DNA from: Muribaculaceae bacterium
GTDB lineage: Bacteria; Bacteroidota; Bacteroidia; Bacteroidales; Muribaculaceae
Reading direction: 5' to 3'
Assembly: GCA_017618355.1 (NCBI GenBank)
Contig: JAFZUL010000169.1
Span: 1 to 52,775, forward strand
Length of the DNA stretch: 52,775 bases
Made by a program: the position numbers and the translations under genes. This document shows positions 1-8,487 of the stretch, piece after piece. Each line of letters opens with the position of its first letter. The stretch's first letter is position 1. The notes beneath the pieces were generated by a model. That model was given only the letters and a program-made list of their open reading frames with translations. It had not been told where the DNA came from and did not search any database.

Positions 1-4
1 AAAT

Positions 5-40
5 GAATGGCTTGAAACCTTTGGGGGATTCAAGCCATTC
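5..40. terminator. hairpin downstream of the L28/L33/DUF4295 operon
   Basis: A perfect 12-bp inverted repeat (GAATGGCTTGAA at 5-16, its complement at 29-40) with a 12-nt loop lies 52 nt past the DUF4295 stop codon. It could end the minus-strand ribosomal-protein transcript. No long T run follows on that strand within the window, so it may instead be a processing stem. Confidence 0.5.
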
Positions 41-91
41 GAGAAATATAGCGTTTTTGTTTTATTATAAACAAAATAGCGTGTACTGTCT

Positions 92-244
92 TTATTTTTT
101 AAGATATTCGTCAACCTTGTCGTTGGGCACCATTCTTTCCTCAAAAACGTATGCACCGGTTTTGGGCGAGCGAACCATCTTAATCACTTTGCTGAAATTA
201 CGTCCTTCACCAGTCTGAAGGGTTGCAACTGTCTTTTTTGCCAT
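92..244 (-). CDS. DUF4295 family small basic protein
   Basis: A 50-residue lysine-rich protein starting MAKKTVATLQTGEGRNFSKV. It matches the short DUF4295 family that follows rpmG in Bacteroidales. Its function is unknown; its size, charge and position next to two ribosomal protein genes suggest a ribosome-associated role, which is inference. It starts 12 nt after the rpmG stop and is the last gene of the operon visible here. The start is the only ATG that keeps the conserved MAKK beginning. Confidence 0.85.
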   Translation of the reverse strand: MAKKTVATLQTGEGRNFSKVIKMVRSPKTGAYVFEERMVPNDKVDEYLKK

Positions 245-256
245 GATTAAAAAGTA

Positions 257-445
257 TTATTTGATTTCTTTGTGGATAGTGTACTTCTTGAGGTAAGGAT
301 TGTATTTTTTCAACTCCAGACGCTCAGTTGTGTTCTTGCGGTTCTTTGTAGTGATGTAGCGTGACATTCCGGGAACGCCGCTTTCCTTCTGCTCGGTGCA
401 TTGAAGGATGACCTGAATGCGATCGCCTTTAGTTTTCTTTGCCAT
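257..445 (-). CDS. rpmG: 50S ribosomal protein L33
   Basis: A 62-residue protein of normal length for bacterial L33, a small component of the large ribosomal subunit near the E site. It carries the family core ITTKNRKNT and the ending [18 protein letters not shown]. No Cys pairs are present, so this is the zinc-independent form. It lies 11 nt downstream of rpmB and is probably co-transcribed with it and the following DUF4295 gene. Confidence 0.97.
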   Translation of the reverse strand: MAKKTKGDRIQVILQCTEQKESGVPGMSRYITTKNRKNTTERLELKKYNPYLKKYTIHKEIK

Positions 446-456
446 AACTCCTCGAT

Positions 457-711
457 TTAATAGATTGCTTTAATTTCTTTTAAATTCCCGTCCTGAGCGG
501 CTTTTTTCAAAGCGGCGTCAAGGCCGATACGGTTAATAAGACGCAGTCCGCTGGCGCTCACTGTCAGGCGGATCCACTGATCCTGCTCTACCCAATAGAA
601 CTTGCGGTTGAAGATGTTCACATTGAACTTGCGTTTAGTTCTTCTTTTAGAGTGCGATACGTTGTTACCTGTAATCGCCTTCTTGCCTGTGATTTGACAA
701 ACTTTTGACAT
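457..711 (-). CDS. rpmB: 50S ribosomal protein L28
   Basis: An 84-residue protein beginning [20 protein letters not shown], the standard start of L28, with the basic segment [12 protein letters not shown] that contacts 23S rRNA. It is the first gene of the minus-strand L28-L33-DUF4295 operon. The only good promoter upstream is about 300 nt away, so the mRNA carries an unusually long and apparently structured leader (see 758-1003). That leader may be regulatory or may be an independent small RNA. Confidence 0.97.
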   Translation of the reverse strand: MSKVCQITGKKAITGNNVSHSKRRTKRKFNVNIFNRKFYWVEQDQWIRLTVSASGLRLINRIGLDAALKKAAQDGNLKEIKAIY

Positions 712-757
712 AGTGTTTTACTTCAATAAGTTATAAAATACTTTTGTTTCTCTCGTT

Positions 758-1003
758 GATTTCAAGCCGCTACTTTAATATGTCCACGTAGCACAATATT
801 CTACCACGACACCCTTGTTCACCGGCGATAGATTGACGTGAGAAGCCATCAATGCTACCCACCAGCAGTTGTTTTTGCGTTTAAATATCGTCCTACGCTT
901 TATGGCCACATTTTAAGCATCATAGAGCAGCCATCGAAGTTTCAACGATCATGTCACAGAACAGGTCTAACGGGACTAAACCCAAGTACCCTGACTCGAA
1001 ATC
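758..1003 (-). ncRNA. candidate structured RNA / long rpmB leader
   Basis: On the minus strand the sequence from about 1003 down to 758 can close on itself. GATTTCGAGTC (1003-993) pairs over 11 positions with GGCTTGAAATC (768-758), including two G-U pairs. TACTT (988-984) pairs with AAGTA (775-771). CCTGTTC (965-959) pairs with GAACAAGG (820-813) with one bulge. The three helices are nested. The predicted transcription start, 6-8 nt past the TACCTTTG element, coincides with the first base of the outer helix, as expected for a discrete RNA. No CCA end or tag frame of a tmRNA and no RNase P core motif is visible. A 6S-like RNA or a ribosomal-protein leader are both possible. Confidence 0.5.
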
Positions 1004-1008
1004 GGTTG

Positions 1009-1040
1009 CAAAGGTATGAACATTTTTTGAAATGACCAAA
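1009..1040 (-). promoter_or_regulatory. promoter of the rpmB leader/operon
   Basis: On the minus strand TTTG (1040-1037) is followed by a 20-nt spacer and TACCTTTG (1016-1009), an exact match to the Bacteroidota primary sigma consensus TTTG-N19/20-TAnnTTTG. Transcription should start near 1001-1003. Confidence 0.8.
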
Positions 1041-1138
1041 TTTTTTTTCATTTTAGCTCAAAATCAGGCAGAAAAATCGACAAAACTCGATCTTAGGAAG
1101 TAAAATCTAGATGTTCTCTCAAAAAACTTGCTTCATCT

Positions 1139-1170
1139 TTTGCGTGAGTTAGATATTTGTCTTACTTTTG
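1139..1170 (+). promoter_or_regulatory. promoter of the zinc-ribbon gene
   Basis: TTTG (1139-1142), a 20-nt spacer, then TACTTTTG (1163-1170) match the Bacteroidota promoter. The predicted start near 1177 leaves a leader of about 32 nt before the ATG at 1209. Confidence 0.75.
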
Positions 1171-1208
1171 CAGAGAAAAAGAAGAATTACTAAAAACAAA
1201 ACTTGTAT

Positions 1209-2516
1209 ATGAGTAAAATAACATGCCCCAATTGTGGAAATTCTGTGCCCGAAGGCTCTGCATTTTGCAACCGCTGCGGCAGTAGAATAGAACACGAAGA
1301 CTTCGGCAACAACAGCCGTAACTATCGCGATGACGACTGGAACAATGCTCCCACAAGCAAACTTGAGCAACGCCAAAACAACAGTAAAGGCAACAGTTAC
1401 ACCAAATATATCATAATTGGCCTTGCTATTGCTGCTTTTGCAGCTCTGTTCTTTATAACCCGCTGCAACAAGAACGACCGCGAAGCTCATCCAGTGAGCA
1501 CCGTTGATGAGAGTGCTGCCGCATGTGCCGACACCCTGCAACGCGCCCTCAACGACTATAACTATGTGGGCGATGGCGCACGCATCGTCTATGCCTCGCG
1601 CGTCACCGGCTCACAGCCTGGCACTAACGACGTAATTGTGGGTATAACCCAGAAGACAGGCGAGTTCTATAAAATCTACAAACTCACAAAGAAGGACGGC
1701 AAGTGGACCATTGATCCCGAGAACATCAAGCAGATTTCTACTGCGGGTTACGATGTTACCTTTGACCAGGACAAGATGATGGCGGGCCGCGACATCATTC
1801 CGCAGGTAGTGGACATTGGCGGTAAGAAGCATTTCTTCTATGCCTTTATGCAGACTCCCTCGGGTGATCCTAGCAGGGCACAAGTGGTGCTCAATATGTA
1901 TGACGTGGATACACGCGCCATCACCACCGCCACCTATGAGGGTGAATTTCAGAATGTTAACAGCGAGAGGGTAATCGTCTGCAACCCTGCAACAGGCTCT
2001 AGCGAGGTGGTGAAATGGATGAATGAGACAGCACGCAACTTCATTCGCATCGTCCGCTTCAAAGGCGATGAGCAACAAGCCGAGGAAGAGCAGAAGCAAG
2101 AGGAGGAACAACCTGTTGTAGAAGAGCCAAAACAAGAAGAAGTGAAGCCTGAGCAACCCGAGAACTCGGCAGTTACTGAGGTTAAGGACAAGGACGACGC
2201 GATGTTCAACATTGATGATGTCGCCAAGACTGTGCAGGCTGGCAACTTCAAGGTGTTCATGCTTAAGAATGGTAGCGTTATTAGCTTTAACAGAGCCACA
2301 GGTCAGAACTCTAAGATTCACAGCGGCGGCGCTAAGGACATTGGCTTCTATGACACCGCAAATGGCATCATCAGCATCCGCAACACCGACGACACCCGCA
2401 AGCGAGTGAACCTCAATACTGGGCAAATCGTCAATACCGAGGCGGCTCCTCAACCCGAGAAGAAAGAGGAACCCAAGAAGGACGAGCCTAAGAAAGAGGA
2501 ACCTAAAGCTCCCTAA
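1209..2516 (+). CDS. zinc-ribbon, single-pass membrane protein of unknown function
   Basis: A 435-residue protein. Residues 6-23 form a zinc ribbon (CPNC...CNRC). A linker leads to one membrane segment at about 66-85 (YTKYIIIGLAIAAFAALFFI), so the ribbon should be cytoplasmic and the large C-terminal part outside the inner membrane. The C-terminal part holds a globular region, an E/Q/P/K-rich linker near 293-335, another folded region and a charged tail (EKKEEPKKDEPKKEEPKAP). I chose the ATG at 1209 rather than the TTG two codons earlier because it starts with the conserved MSKITCPNCG and follows the promoter well. The role is unknown; similar zinc-ribbon plus TM proteins are common in gut Bacteroidales. 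Confidence 0.85.
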   Translation: MSKITCPNCGNSVPEGSAFCNRCGSRIEHEDFGNNSRNYRDDDWNNAPTSKLEQRQNNSKGNSYTKYIIIGLAIAAFAALFFITRCNKNDREAHPVSTVDESAAACADTLQRALNDYNYVGDGARIVYASRVTGSQPGTNDVIVGITQKTGEFYKIYKLTKKDGKWTIDPENIKQISTAGYDVTFDQDKMMAGRDIIPQVVDIGGKKHFFYAFMQTPSGDPSRAQVVLNMYDVDTRAITTATYEGEFQNVNSERVIVCNPATGSSEVVKWMNETARNFIRIVRFKGDEQQAEEEQKQEEEQPVVEEPKQEEVKPEQPENSAVTEVKDKDDAMFNIDDVAKTVQAGNFKVFMLKNGSVISFNRATGQNSKIHSGGAKDIGFYDTANGIISIRNTDDTRKRVNLNTGQIVNTEAAPQPEKKEEPKKDEPKKEEPKAP

Positions 2517-2539
2517 CGTTTAGGCATCGCTTTCAAAGC

Positions 2540-2980
2540 ATGGAATTCATAGCTTTAAGCACTATATTGGCACGCGGCGAGGAAAGCATCTCTCCGCGTG
2601 CTTTGTATCGGCTGCAGCAGCCGCTGGTCGAGGCTCTCATCGAGTGGAGAGATAGCGGCAGCACAGGGAGGCAACTAACAGAGCAGTCAATAGCTCTAAG
2701 CCAGGATTTCAAGCAAGTTAAGATTCTTGATGCCAGTGGTGATGAGGCCGAGAACATCGTGAATTACGGTCGCATCCTGCTTGATGCCATCGAACATAGC
2801 ACCCTTCGCGACAAGCGCCTGCGGCGCATCGCCACACAATGCGCCAATGGAGAGGTCGCCAACCTCGAGACCCTTCACCTCCTACTCGAGCGCATGGTTA
2901 GCAGCACCATTTATAAACTCATCCTTGCAATCCTCCTCACAGGAATCGCAATCCTAGCAATCTATCAAATTATGAGATGA
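2540..2980 (+). CDS. small tail-anchored membrane protein, unknown
   Basis: A 146-residue protein with no recognised domain. It is mostly helical and charged, and ends in one hydrophobic segment of about 20 residues (YKLILAILLTGIAILAIYQI), so it looks tail-anchored in the inner membrane. It starts 23 nt after the zinc-ribbon gene with no promoter in the gap, so the two are probably co-transcribed and may work together. Confidence 0.75.
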   Translation: MEFIALSTILARGEESISPRALYRLQQPLVEALIEWRDSGSTGRQLTEQSIALSQDFKQVKILDASGDEAENIVNYGRILLDAIEHSTLRDKRLRRIATQCANGEVANLETLHLLLERMVSSTIYKLILAILLTGIAILAIYQIMR

Positions 2981-3072
2981 AACGGGCGTTTTAGGCTTTT
3001 TTAATTGATTGCCGCACTGCCAATAACTGATTTATAGCTAATTTTGCATTTCATTTTGATATCCTACATGTC

Positions 3073-5760
3073 ATGAAAAAAACATCAACTTTAAATAGAC
3101 TATTACTCTTTTTGATAGTGCTGGTAATCAGCACCACTCAAGCGCATGCCGTTTTTAAGGAGCGTGACTTCGGCAAGACTATCGATGTGCTGTGCGCTGA
3201 GCTGGAGATGAAATACAAGCAGCAGCAGCAAACCATAAAAAGCATGGAACAGCGGGCACTGATGCAACATGAGCAACTTGTTGCGACAATGCAGCAAATA
3301 GACCAGATATCGCTGATTCTTTACTCACAAAGTAGTGAATTCACGTTTGCAATGGCCTACGCCTGTCAGCAGGCAACCGACCTGTATCACAACTCAAAGA
3401 TTACCCATCTTCCTTTCGATAAGATAATGACACGACTCGATGCAGAGGTTGAGAGATATGACAGCTTGATTACTGTCTTGAAACGCATCTCACCAGCTAT
3501 TGAGAACGTGGATAATAACGCTATCACCGAGGTGGCCGACAGTATCATGCAGTCGCAGCAAGCCGAAGTGATTGGCCAGCCCCACAATCCTAATGCCGTT
3601 AACGATCCACGGCTTGAGGTGGAGAATATGGCTCTGTATGTTCTTAACGACAAGGAGATTGAGATAAGAGAGAAATGCCTCTTCTATGCCGAGGCATTGC
3701 GCGACAACACCATCAAGATAAAGGAAAAGATGAGTGCCGACAAGCGTTACTACGATGAGGTGTCGGAAAAGCTTAACGCTCTCAACAACTATGCCCTAAA
3801 GAAATATGAGGAACTGCAAAATAACATCTTCAGGAATGGCGGAAGCAACTATTTCCAGGTGCTTGCATCGGTGGGCAATGATTATAATAAGATAAATGAC
3901 GAATTGAAAGAGAAATACCAGGAATTGAACCGTGATGGAGAAAAAGCCAACATCAAGAGCCAATGGCGAGGGCCGGTGATTCTTATGACCTCGGTGTTTG
4001 TCCTATTCTACATCTTCATTGCCACTTTGTTGAGCGCCATTATTTTGCGCTGGTGCCTGCCCAAGAAGATAAGGAATAATTCCGACTACAAGCGCCGCCG
4101 CACCATTATAGGCCTCACTTGTGGTGTGTTCCTCTTCTCGGTATTCATCAGCATTGCCAATTCTCTCATGCACCACAACTTCATTGTCATGGCAATAGGC
4201 ATTACTCTTGATTATTCCTGGTTGCTGTTTGTGATTTTGTTGTCACTGCTTATAAGGCTCACCAGCAAGCAGATTAATGCTGGAGTGATGGTCTATACTC
4301 CGTTCTTGCTTATGGCATTTGTGGTGATTGTGTTCCGCATCATTTTAGTTCCCAACAATGTGGTAAACCTCCTGTTCCCTCCACTGATGCTGGTGTTCAC
4401 GATATGGCAATTTATTGTAGTCAAGAAGCTCCATGTCGAGATTCCCACCATCGACGTTGTCTTCTCCACAATCTCGCTTATTACTATGATTGTGTCGTGT
4501 GTCCTTGCTTGGGTAGGCTACACGCTGCTTGCCGTGCAAATCATGGTGTGGTGGTCGTTCCAGCTCGCTTGCCTACAGACAATCGTGTGCCTCTACGACC
4601 TTGCCAAGATGATTAACGAGAAATACATCGTCAAACGCATCAAGAAAGAAGAGGCTCCTAAACTTAAAGGTAAAAACAAGAAGACTAGTGAGACAAAACT
4701 CTTCAACAAGATTCTCTCTCTTGAGAAGAAAGGAGATTACATCAACCACACATGGGTTTACGATTTATTCATTAAGGTGGTATTGCCTGTGATGGCAGTT
4801 CTCTCAGTGCTCATGAGCATTATTTTTGCTGTCAATATGTTTGACATGAAGCAATTGTTGGTGAAAATTTTCTTCCACAACTTCATTGACCAAGAAGGTG
4901 TAATCCAAATTTCGCTATACAAGATTGTGTTGGTGGGTGCGCTGTTCTTTGTGTTCTATTATATCAACTATTTGGCGCACTCCATCTACCGCCGCTACAA
5001 ACTAAAGCAGTTTGCAAAGACCGATACCTCCCGCCGCCCCAATATCACACTTGGCAATAACATCATCACCATTTTGGTGTGGGGTAGTTTCTTCATCTTT
5101 GCGCTCGTGCTCTTCAAGGTCCCCAAGAGCGGTATTTCCCTGATTTCGGCAGGATTGGCGACAGGTCTCGGATTTGCCATGAAAGACATTCTCGAGAACT
5201 TCATCTATGGACTCTCGCTAATGTCGGGACGCTTGCGTGTGGGCGACTACATCGAGTGCGACGGCATTTTAGGTAGAGTGGAGAGTATAGGCTATCAGAG
5301 CACGCAGATTGTAACACTCGATGGCAGTATCATTGCCTTCCTCAACGCTTCGCTTTTCAACAAGAATTTCAAGAACTTTACCAAGAACCACAGCTACGAA
5401 TATGTGAAACTGCCCATTGGTGTGGCTTACGGAGTTAAAGTCAACGAAGTGAGAGACATTCTTGAGTCTGAACTCAACCGCCTTAACGACACCACAAGTG
5501 CGAGTGGACGACAGGTGGTACAGAAGAAACAAGGTTTTAAGGTGTTCTTCGGTGGTTTTGGTGAAAGCTCAGTGGATCTCATCGTGGCATTCTGGGTTCT
5601 CGTCGAAGAGAAGATAAACTTCGTTTATAAAGTGAAAGAGACTATCTACAACACCTTGCAAAACAATAGCATAGAGATACCTTTCCCACAACGCGATGTA
5701 TATATTAAGCAAGTGGCAAAACCAACAACAGGTAATCAAAAAGAGAAACACTCTAAATAG
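3073..5760 (+). CDS. large MscS-family mechanosensitive channel
   Basis: An 895-residue protein with a signal peptide (about 1-26), a periplasmic coiled-coil region (about 30-300), then many membrane segments between about 300 and 700. The conserved MscS core begins near residue 686. The pore-lining helix carries the Gly/Ala pattern GISLISAGLATGLGFAMKD, followed by the beta domain with LRVGDYIECDG and a C-terminal alpha/beta domain. The size and long periplasmic part match the MscK/KefA-like class rather than small MscS. It releases osmolytes on hypo-osmotic shock. A weak promoter-like TAATTTTG lies at 3039-3046. It stands alone between unrelated genes. Confidence 0.93.
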   Translation: MKKTSTLNRLLLFLIVLVISTTQAHAVFKERDFGKTIDVLCAELEMKYKQQQQTIKSMEQRALMQHEQLVATMQQIDQISLILYSQSSEFTFAMAYACQQATDLYHNSKITHLPFDKIMTRLDAEVERYDSLITVLKRISPAIENVDNNAITEVADSIMQSQQAEVIGQPHNPNAVNDPRLEVENMALYVLNDKEIEIREKCLFYAEALRDNTIKIKEKMSADKRYYDEVSEKLNALNNYALKKYEELQNNIFRNGGSNYFQVLASVGNDYNKINDELKEKYQELNRDGEKANIKSQWRGPVILMTSVFVLFYIFIATLLSAIILRWCLPKKIRNNSDYKRRRTIIGLTCGVFLFSVFISIANSLMHHNFIVMAIGITLDYSWLLFVILLSLLIRLTSKQINAGVMVYTPFLLMAFVVIVFRIILVPNNVVNLLFPPLMLVFTIWQFIVVKKLHVEIPTIDVVFSTISLITMIVSCVLAWVGYTLLAVQIMVWWSFQLACLQTIVCLYDLAKMINEKYIVKRIKKEEAPKLKGKNKKTSETKLFNKILSLEKKGDYINHTWVYDLFIKVVLPVMAVLSVLMSIIFAVNMFDMKQLLVKIFFHNFIDQEGVIQISLYKIVLVGALFFVFYYINYLAHSIYRRYKLKQFAKTDTSRRPNITLGNNIITILVWGSFFIFALVLFKVPKSGISLISAGLATGLGFAMKDILENFIYGLSLMSGRLRVGDYIECDGILGRVESIGYQSTQIVTLDGSIIAFLNASLFNKNFKNFTKNHSYEYVKLPIGVAYGVKVNEVRDILESELNRLNDTTSASGRQVVQKKQGFKVFFGGFGESSVDLIVAFWVLVEEKINFVYKVKETIYNTLQNNSIEIPFPQRDVYIKQVAKPTTGNQKEKHSK

Positions 5761-5832
5761 CAAAATGCGCTTTAAAACCTTATTTTATAAAATTTTAATT
5801 AAATTATTGTCAATCGTATAATTAATTATCTA

Positions 5833-5840
5833 TAACTTTG
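5833..5840 (+). promoter_or_regulatory. probable -7 element before the glycosyltransferase gene
   Basis: TAACTTTG matches TAnnTTTG and lies 66 nt upstream of the start codon. The nearest upstream partner is an imperfect ATTG at 5806-5809, with a long 23-nt spacer. Confidence 0.5.
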
Positions 5841-5906
5841 TAGGCTTTTTCCACATTAATGTGATAATCAACGGTTTTTCATTAACACGATACCTTATAT
5901 TCATAA

Positions 5907-7043
5907 ATGACAGTTGGATTTGATGGCATAAGAACGGTTAACAGCAAGTCTGAACTATGTTATTACGACCGTCTTTTGATCTCGTCGATAGGAATGGAAT
6001 ATCCTCGCGACTCTTTCATGGTATATGCCCCTGAAAATTCTAGCGACCGCGGCTTGTCGTGGCTGCTTTCTATATCTAGTGTTCACCTGAAGACTCCCTA
6101 TAAAGCATTCAGCAAATGGATGTGGCGTAACTATAACGGCATCTACACCGACTTCCACCGCCATGGAGTTAAGGTTTTTCATGGCCTAGACGCTGTGTTG
6201 CCCTTGGGACACGTCAAGGATAAGGTGAGAATGGTGACTACCATACGCGACCTCACTTTCAAGCGCTTCATGAACGACTACACCTGGTTTGGGAAACTCA
6301 TGCGCAGCTCGCGCATAGGCCGCGCCTGTAAGCGCGCCGACCGTGTCATTGCCACCAGTGAGTATGTTAAGAACGCTATCATCAAGAAATATGGCACCAG
6401 TGCCGACAAAATCGATGTCATCTACTCAGCCTACCGCGATGAGTATATCGAGAACCTCAAAGACACTGTGTTTGTCCAGAACACGAAGGGGAAATACAAC
6501 CTCCCGACCAACTTCATTCTCGCCATTACCGACTTTGGTAGCCTGAGCAACATGGAGACACTGTATAGGGCTTTCGCCAATATCGAGGACAAGAAAATCG
6601 ACCTTGTTATCATTGGCAAGAAAAATGATCGTTACCGCCAGCTCAAGCGCCTTGCCGAGAAGCTCAACATCGAAGAGCGTGTGGTAAGGGTTTCGAGCGT
6701 CAACAAGCATAACTTTATGTGTCTCTATGCCCTTGCTAAGGCTGTGGTGGACCCATCACTTGCCGATGGCATGGGACAGTGCGCCATCGAGGCTATGATT
6801 AGCGGCACCCCGCTTATCGCCAGTGACGACGGTTGTCACCGCGAGATTGCCAAAGATGCAGCACTCTATTTTGAACCAAAGAACATGGAGCAGCTCACTA
6901 AGCACTTAAACACCGTGCTCAACGACCCTGAGAAGTGCAAGGCGATGACCGAAAAGGGCAAACAACTCGCCGAGCCGTTCACTCAGCATAACCTGGCACA
7001 AAACACTATGCTAACCTATAACAAGGCAAGAGGGAAAGCTTGA
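5907..7043 (+). CDS. GT4-type glycosyltransferase
   Basis: A 378-residue protein of the GT-B fold, family 4 (glycosyl transferases group 1). The N-terminal domain begins MTVGFDGIRTVNSKSELCYY. The acceptor-side motif TTIRDLTFKRF and the segment RADRVIATSEYVKNAII are typical. The C-terminal nucleotide-sugar domain carries ADGMGQCAIEAMISGTPLI near residue 285, containing the first Glu of the family motif. It probably transfers a sugar from a nucleotide donor to a surface glycan or lipopolysaccharide; the substrate cannot be read from sequence. The HAD and VanW-like genes downstream lie in the same orientation. Confidence 0.9.
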   Translation: MTVGFDGIRTVNSKSELCYYDRLLISSIGMEYPRDSFMVYAPENSSDRGLSWLLSISSVHLKTPYKAFSKWMWRNYNGIYTDFHRHGVKVFHGLDAVLPLGHVKDKVRMVTTIRDLTFKRFMNDYTWFGKLMRSSRIGRACKRADRVIATSEYVKNAIIKKYGTSADKIDVIYSAYRDEYIENLKDTVFVQNTKGKYNLPTNFILAITDFGSLSNMETLYRAFANIEDKKIDLVIIGKKNDRYRQLKRLAEKLNIEERVVRVSSVNKHNFMCLYALAKAVVDPSLADGMGQCAIEAMISGTPLIASDDGCHREIAKDAALYFEPKNMEQLTKHLNTVLNDPEKCKAMTEKGKQLAEPFTQHNLAQNTMLTYNKARGKA

Positions 7044-7044
7044 T

Positions 7045-7109
7045 TTAAGTGTTAAGTTTTAAGTGTCTCATAGTTACTCCTAGTTATTCATAGCTATTCC
7101 TAGTCGAGT
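7045..7109. repeat. degenerate tandem array (7-mer then 10-mer)
   Basis: Three 7-mers (TTAAGTG, TTAAGTT, TTAAGTG at 7045-7065) are followed by four 10-mers (ATAGTTACTC, CTAGTTATTC, ATAGCTATTC, CTAGTCGAGT at 7070-7109). This is one of several such arrays in spacers of this window. Confidence 0.75.
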
Positions 7110-7121
7110 AATTATAGCGTC

Positions 7122-7637
7122 ATGCTCAAGTGTTTCTATCCATATGAATATGTTGAAGATGTCTTTTCTATCGACTACCAGGCTCTGCGTGACAAGGGGT
7201 TTAAGGGGCTGATATTTGACATCGACAACACGCTTGTGCCGCATGGTGCCGACTCTACTGAGCAGGTTGACTCACTCTTTGCCAAGCTCCACACGTTGGG
7301 ATTCACCACTCTGTTGCTCTCCAATAATAACCGCCAGCGCATTGAGCGTTTCATTGCGAATATCGACACCTTATACCTCGAGGAAGCCGGCAAACCGCAC
7401 CCAGCGTGCTACCTGAAAGCGGTGGAGATGATGCGGCTCACGAAGGGTGAGGTAGTAGTGATTGGCGACCAGCTCTTTACCGATATTTTCGGTGCGAATC
7501 GAAGTGGGCTGGCAAGCATTCTCGTCAAGTACATAGGCTTCTACAAAAAAGAGAAAAAAGGCATCCGCCGCAATCTCGAGAAGATAGTGCTCAAATTTTA
7601 TTCTCACAGCAAGTACCAGCATCGTTTGTTCCACTAA
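7122..7637 (+). CDS. YqeG-family HAD phosphatase
   Basis: A 171-residue HAD-superfamily (subclass IIIA) protein. Motif I is FDIDNTLV with the nucleophile Asp33 and Asp35, motif II contains Ser67 in LLSNNN, motif III is Lys91 in GKPHP, and motif IV is GDQLFTD (Asp116, Asp121). All catalytic residues are present. The length and lack of a cap domain match the YqeG family, some members of which dephosphorylate phosphatidylglycerophosphate or small phosphate esters; the substrate here is unknown. It starts 78 nt after the glycosyltransferase gene and 12 nt before the VanW-like gene. Confidence 0.9.
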   Translation: MLKCFYPYEYVEDVFSIDYQALRDKGFKGLIFDIDNTLVPHGADSTEQVDSLFAKLHTLGFTTLLLSNNNRQRIERFIANIDTLYLEEAGKPHPACYLKAVEMMRLTKGEVVVIGDQLFTDIFGANRSGLASILVKYIGFYKKEKKGIRRNLEKIVLKFYSHSKYQHRLFH

Positions 7638-7649
7638 ATTTTACTTACC

Positions 7650-8480
7650 ATGAAAAAGAGAAAACTGTTCTGTGAAATAAGTCCCACCACCTACGCTATT
7701 GCTCTGAGGAAGCAAATCATCACTCGCCACATCAAGAACTTCTTGGGCAAGGAAAAGTGGGCGCATAATCTACAGCAAGAGAAACTTCCTGTGCTGGTGG
7801 CTTCGCACAGCAGCGACATGATAAAGCGCGGACCAGGTATCGACCTTCAGCTGCAGCTCAACAAAGCCGACAACATCAGGCTTGCATGCAGCAAGATGAA
7901 TGGACTTGTCATTAAGCCTGGAGAGACGTTCTCGTTTTGGAGATATGTGGGAAAGACATCCAAGAAAAACGGATTTGCCGAGGGCAGAATCATCGCTAAC
8001 GGCAAACTTATTGCCGGCGTGGGAGGCGGACTGTGCAACCTCGCCAATACCATCAATCTAGTGGTGCTTCATAGCCCCATGACCATCACCGAACTGCATC
8101 ACCACAGCGATGCTCTGGCACCTGATCCAGAGGGTAGGAGAGTGCCCTACAGCGCTGGCACCTCGGTGAATTACAATTTTGTGGACTATCGTTTCCGCAA
8201 CGACACTTCACAGCCTGTGCAACTGTGCGCCTGGTGCGACGGCGATACTCTCAAGACCGAGCTGCGCACCACCGAACAGTTCCCCAACACCTATCGCATT
8301 GTGGAAGAAGGCCATCACTTCCATAAGGAAGAAAATGGAAAGTATTACCGCGTCTCAAAGATTTACCGCGACACTATCGACCGCACCACTGGCAACATCA
8401 CAGAGCACAAGCTTCACTGGAACAACCACTCCGAAGTGATGTTCGACTACGCGCTGATTCCGCAGGAGATGATAGATTAG
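7650..8480 (+). CDS. VanW-like protein
   Basis: A 276-residue protein matching the VanW family over most of its length, including the core MNGLVIKPGETFSFW and VGGGLCNLANTINL around residue 130 and the His-rich stretch ELHHHSDAL. VanW is found in vancomycin-resistance clusters but is widespread outside them and its biochemical role is unknown; nothing here suggests resistance. No signal peptide is visible. It ends 7 nt from the convergent lipoprotein gene. Confidence 0.88.
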   Translation: MKKRKLFCEISPTTYAIALRKQIITRHIKNFLGKEKWAHNLQQEKLPVLVASHSSDMIKRGPGIDLQLQLNKADNIRLACSKMNGLVIKPGETFSFWRYVGKTSKKNGFAEGRIIANGKLIAGVGGGLCNLANTINLVVLHSPMTITELHHHSDALAPDPEGRRVPYSAGTSVNYNFVDYRFRNDTSQPVQLCAWCDGDTLKTELRTTEQFPNTYRIVEEGHHFHKEENGKYYRVSKIYRDTIDRTTGNITEHKLHWNNHSEVMFDYALIPQEMID

Positions 8481-8487
8481 AATATCA

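Noticed and set aside
758-1003. tmRNA or RNase P RNA as identity of the rpmB leader
   Set aside because: No CCA-type acceptor end, no alanine-rich tag frame on either strand, and no RNase P core motif.
838-1035. Plus-strand open frame of 65 codons in the rpmB leader
   Set aside because: No plus-strand promoter or homology; the region is better explained by the structured minus-strand leader.
1611-2453. 280-codon minus-strand open frame opposite the zinc-ribbon gene
   Set aside because: The composition is that of an antisense frame (Leu/Val runs and no domain) and the plus-strand gene has promoter, domain and membrane segment.
7650-8480. VanW-like gene as a vancomycin-resistance marker
   Set aside because: No vanA/H/X/R/S genes nearby, and the family is widespread in susceptible bacteria.
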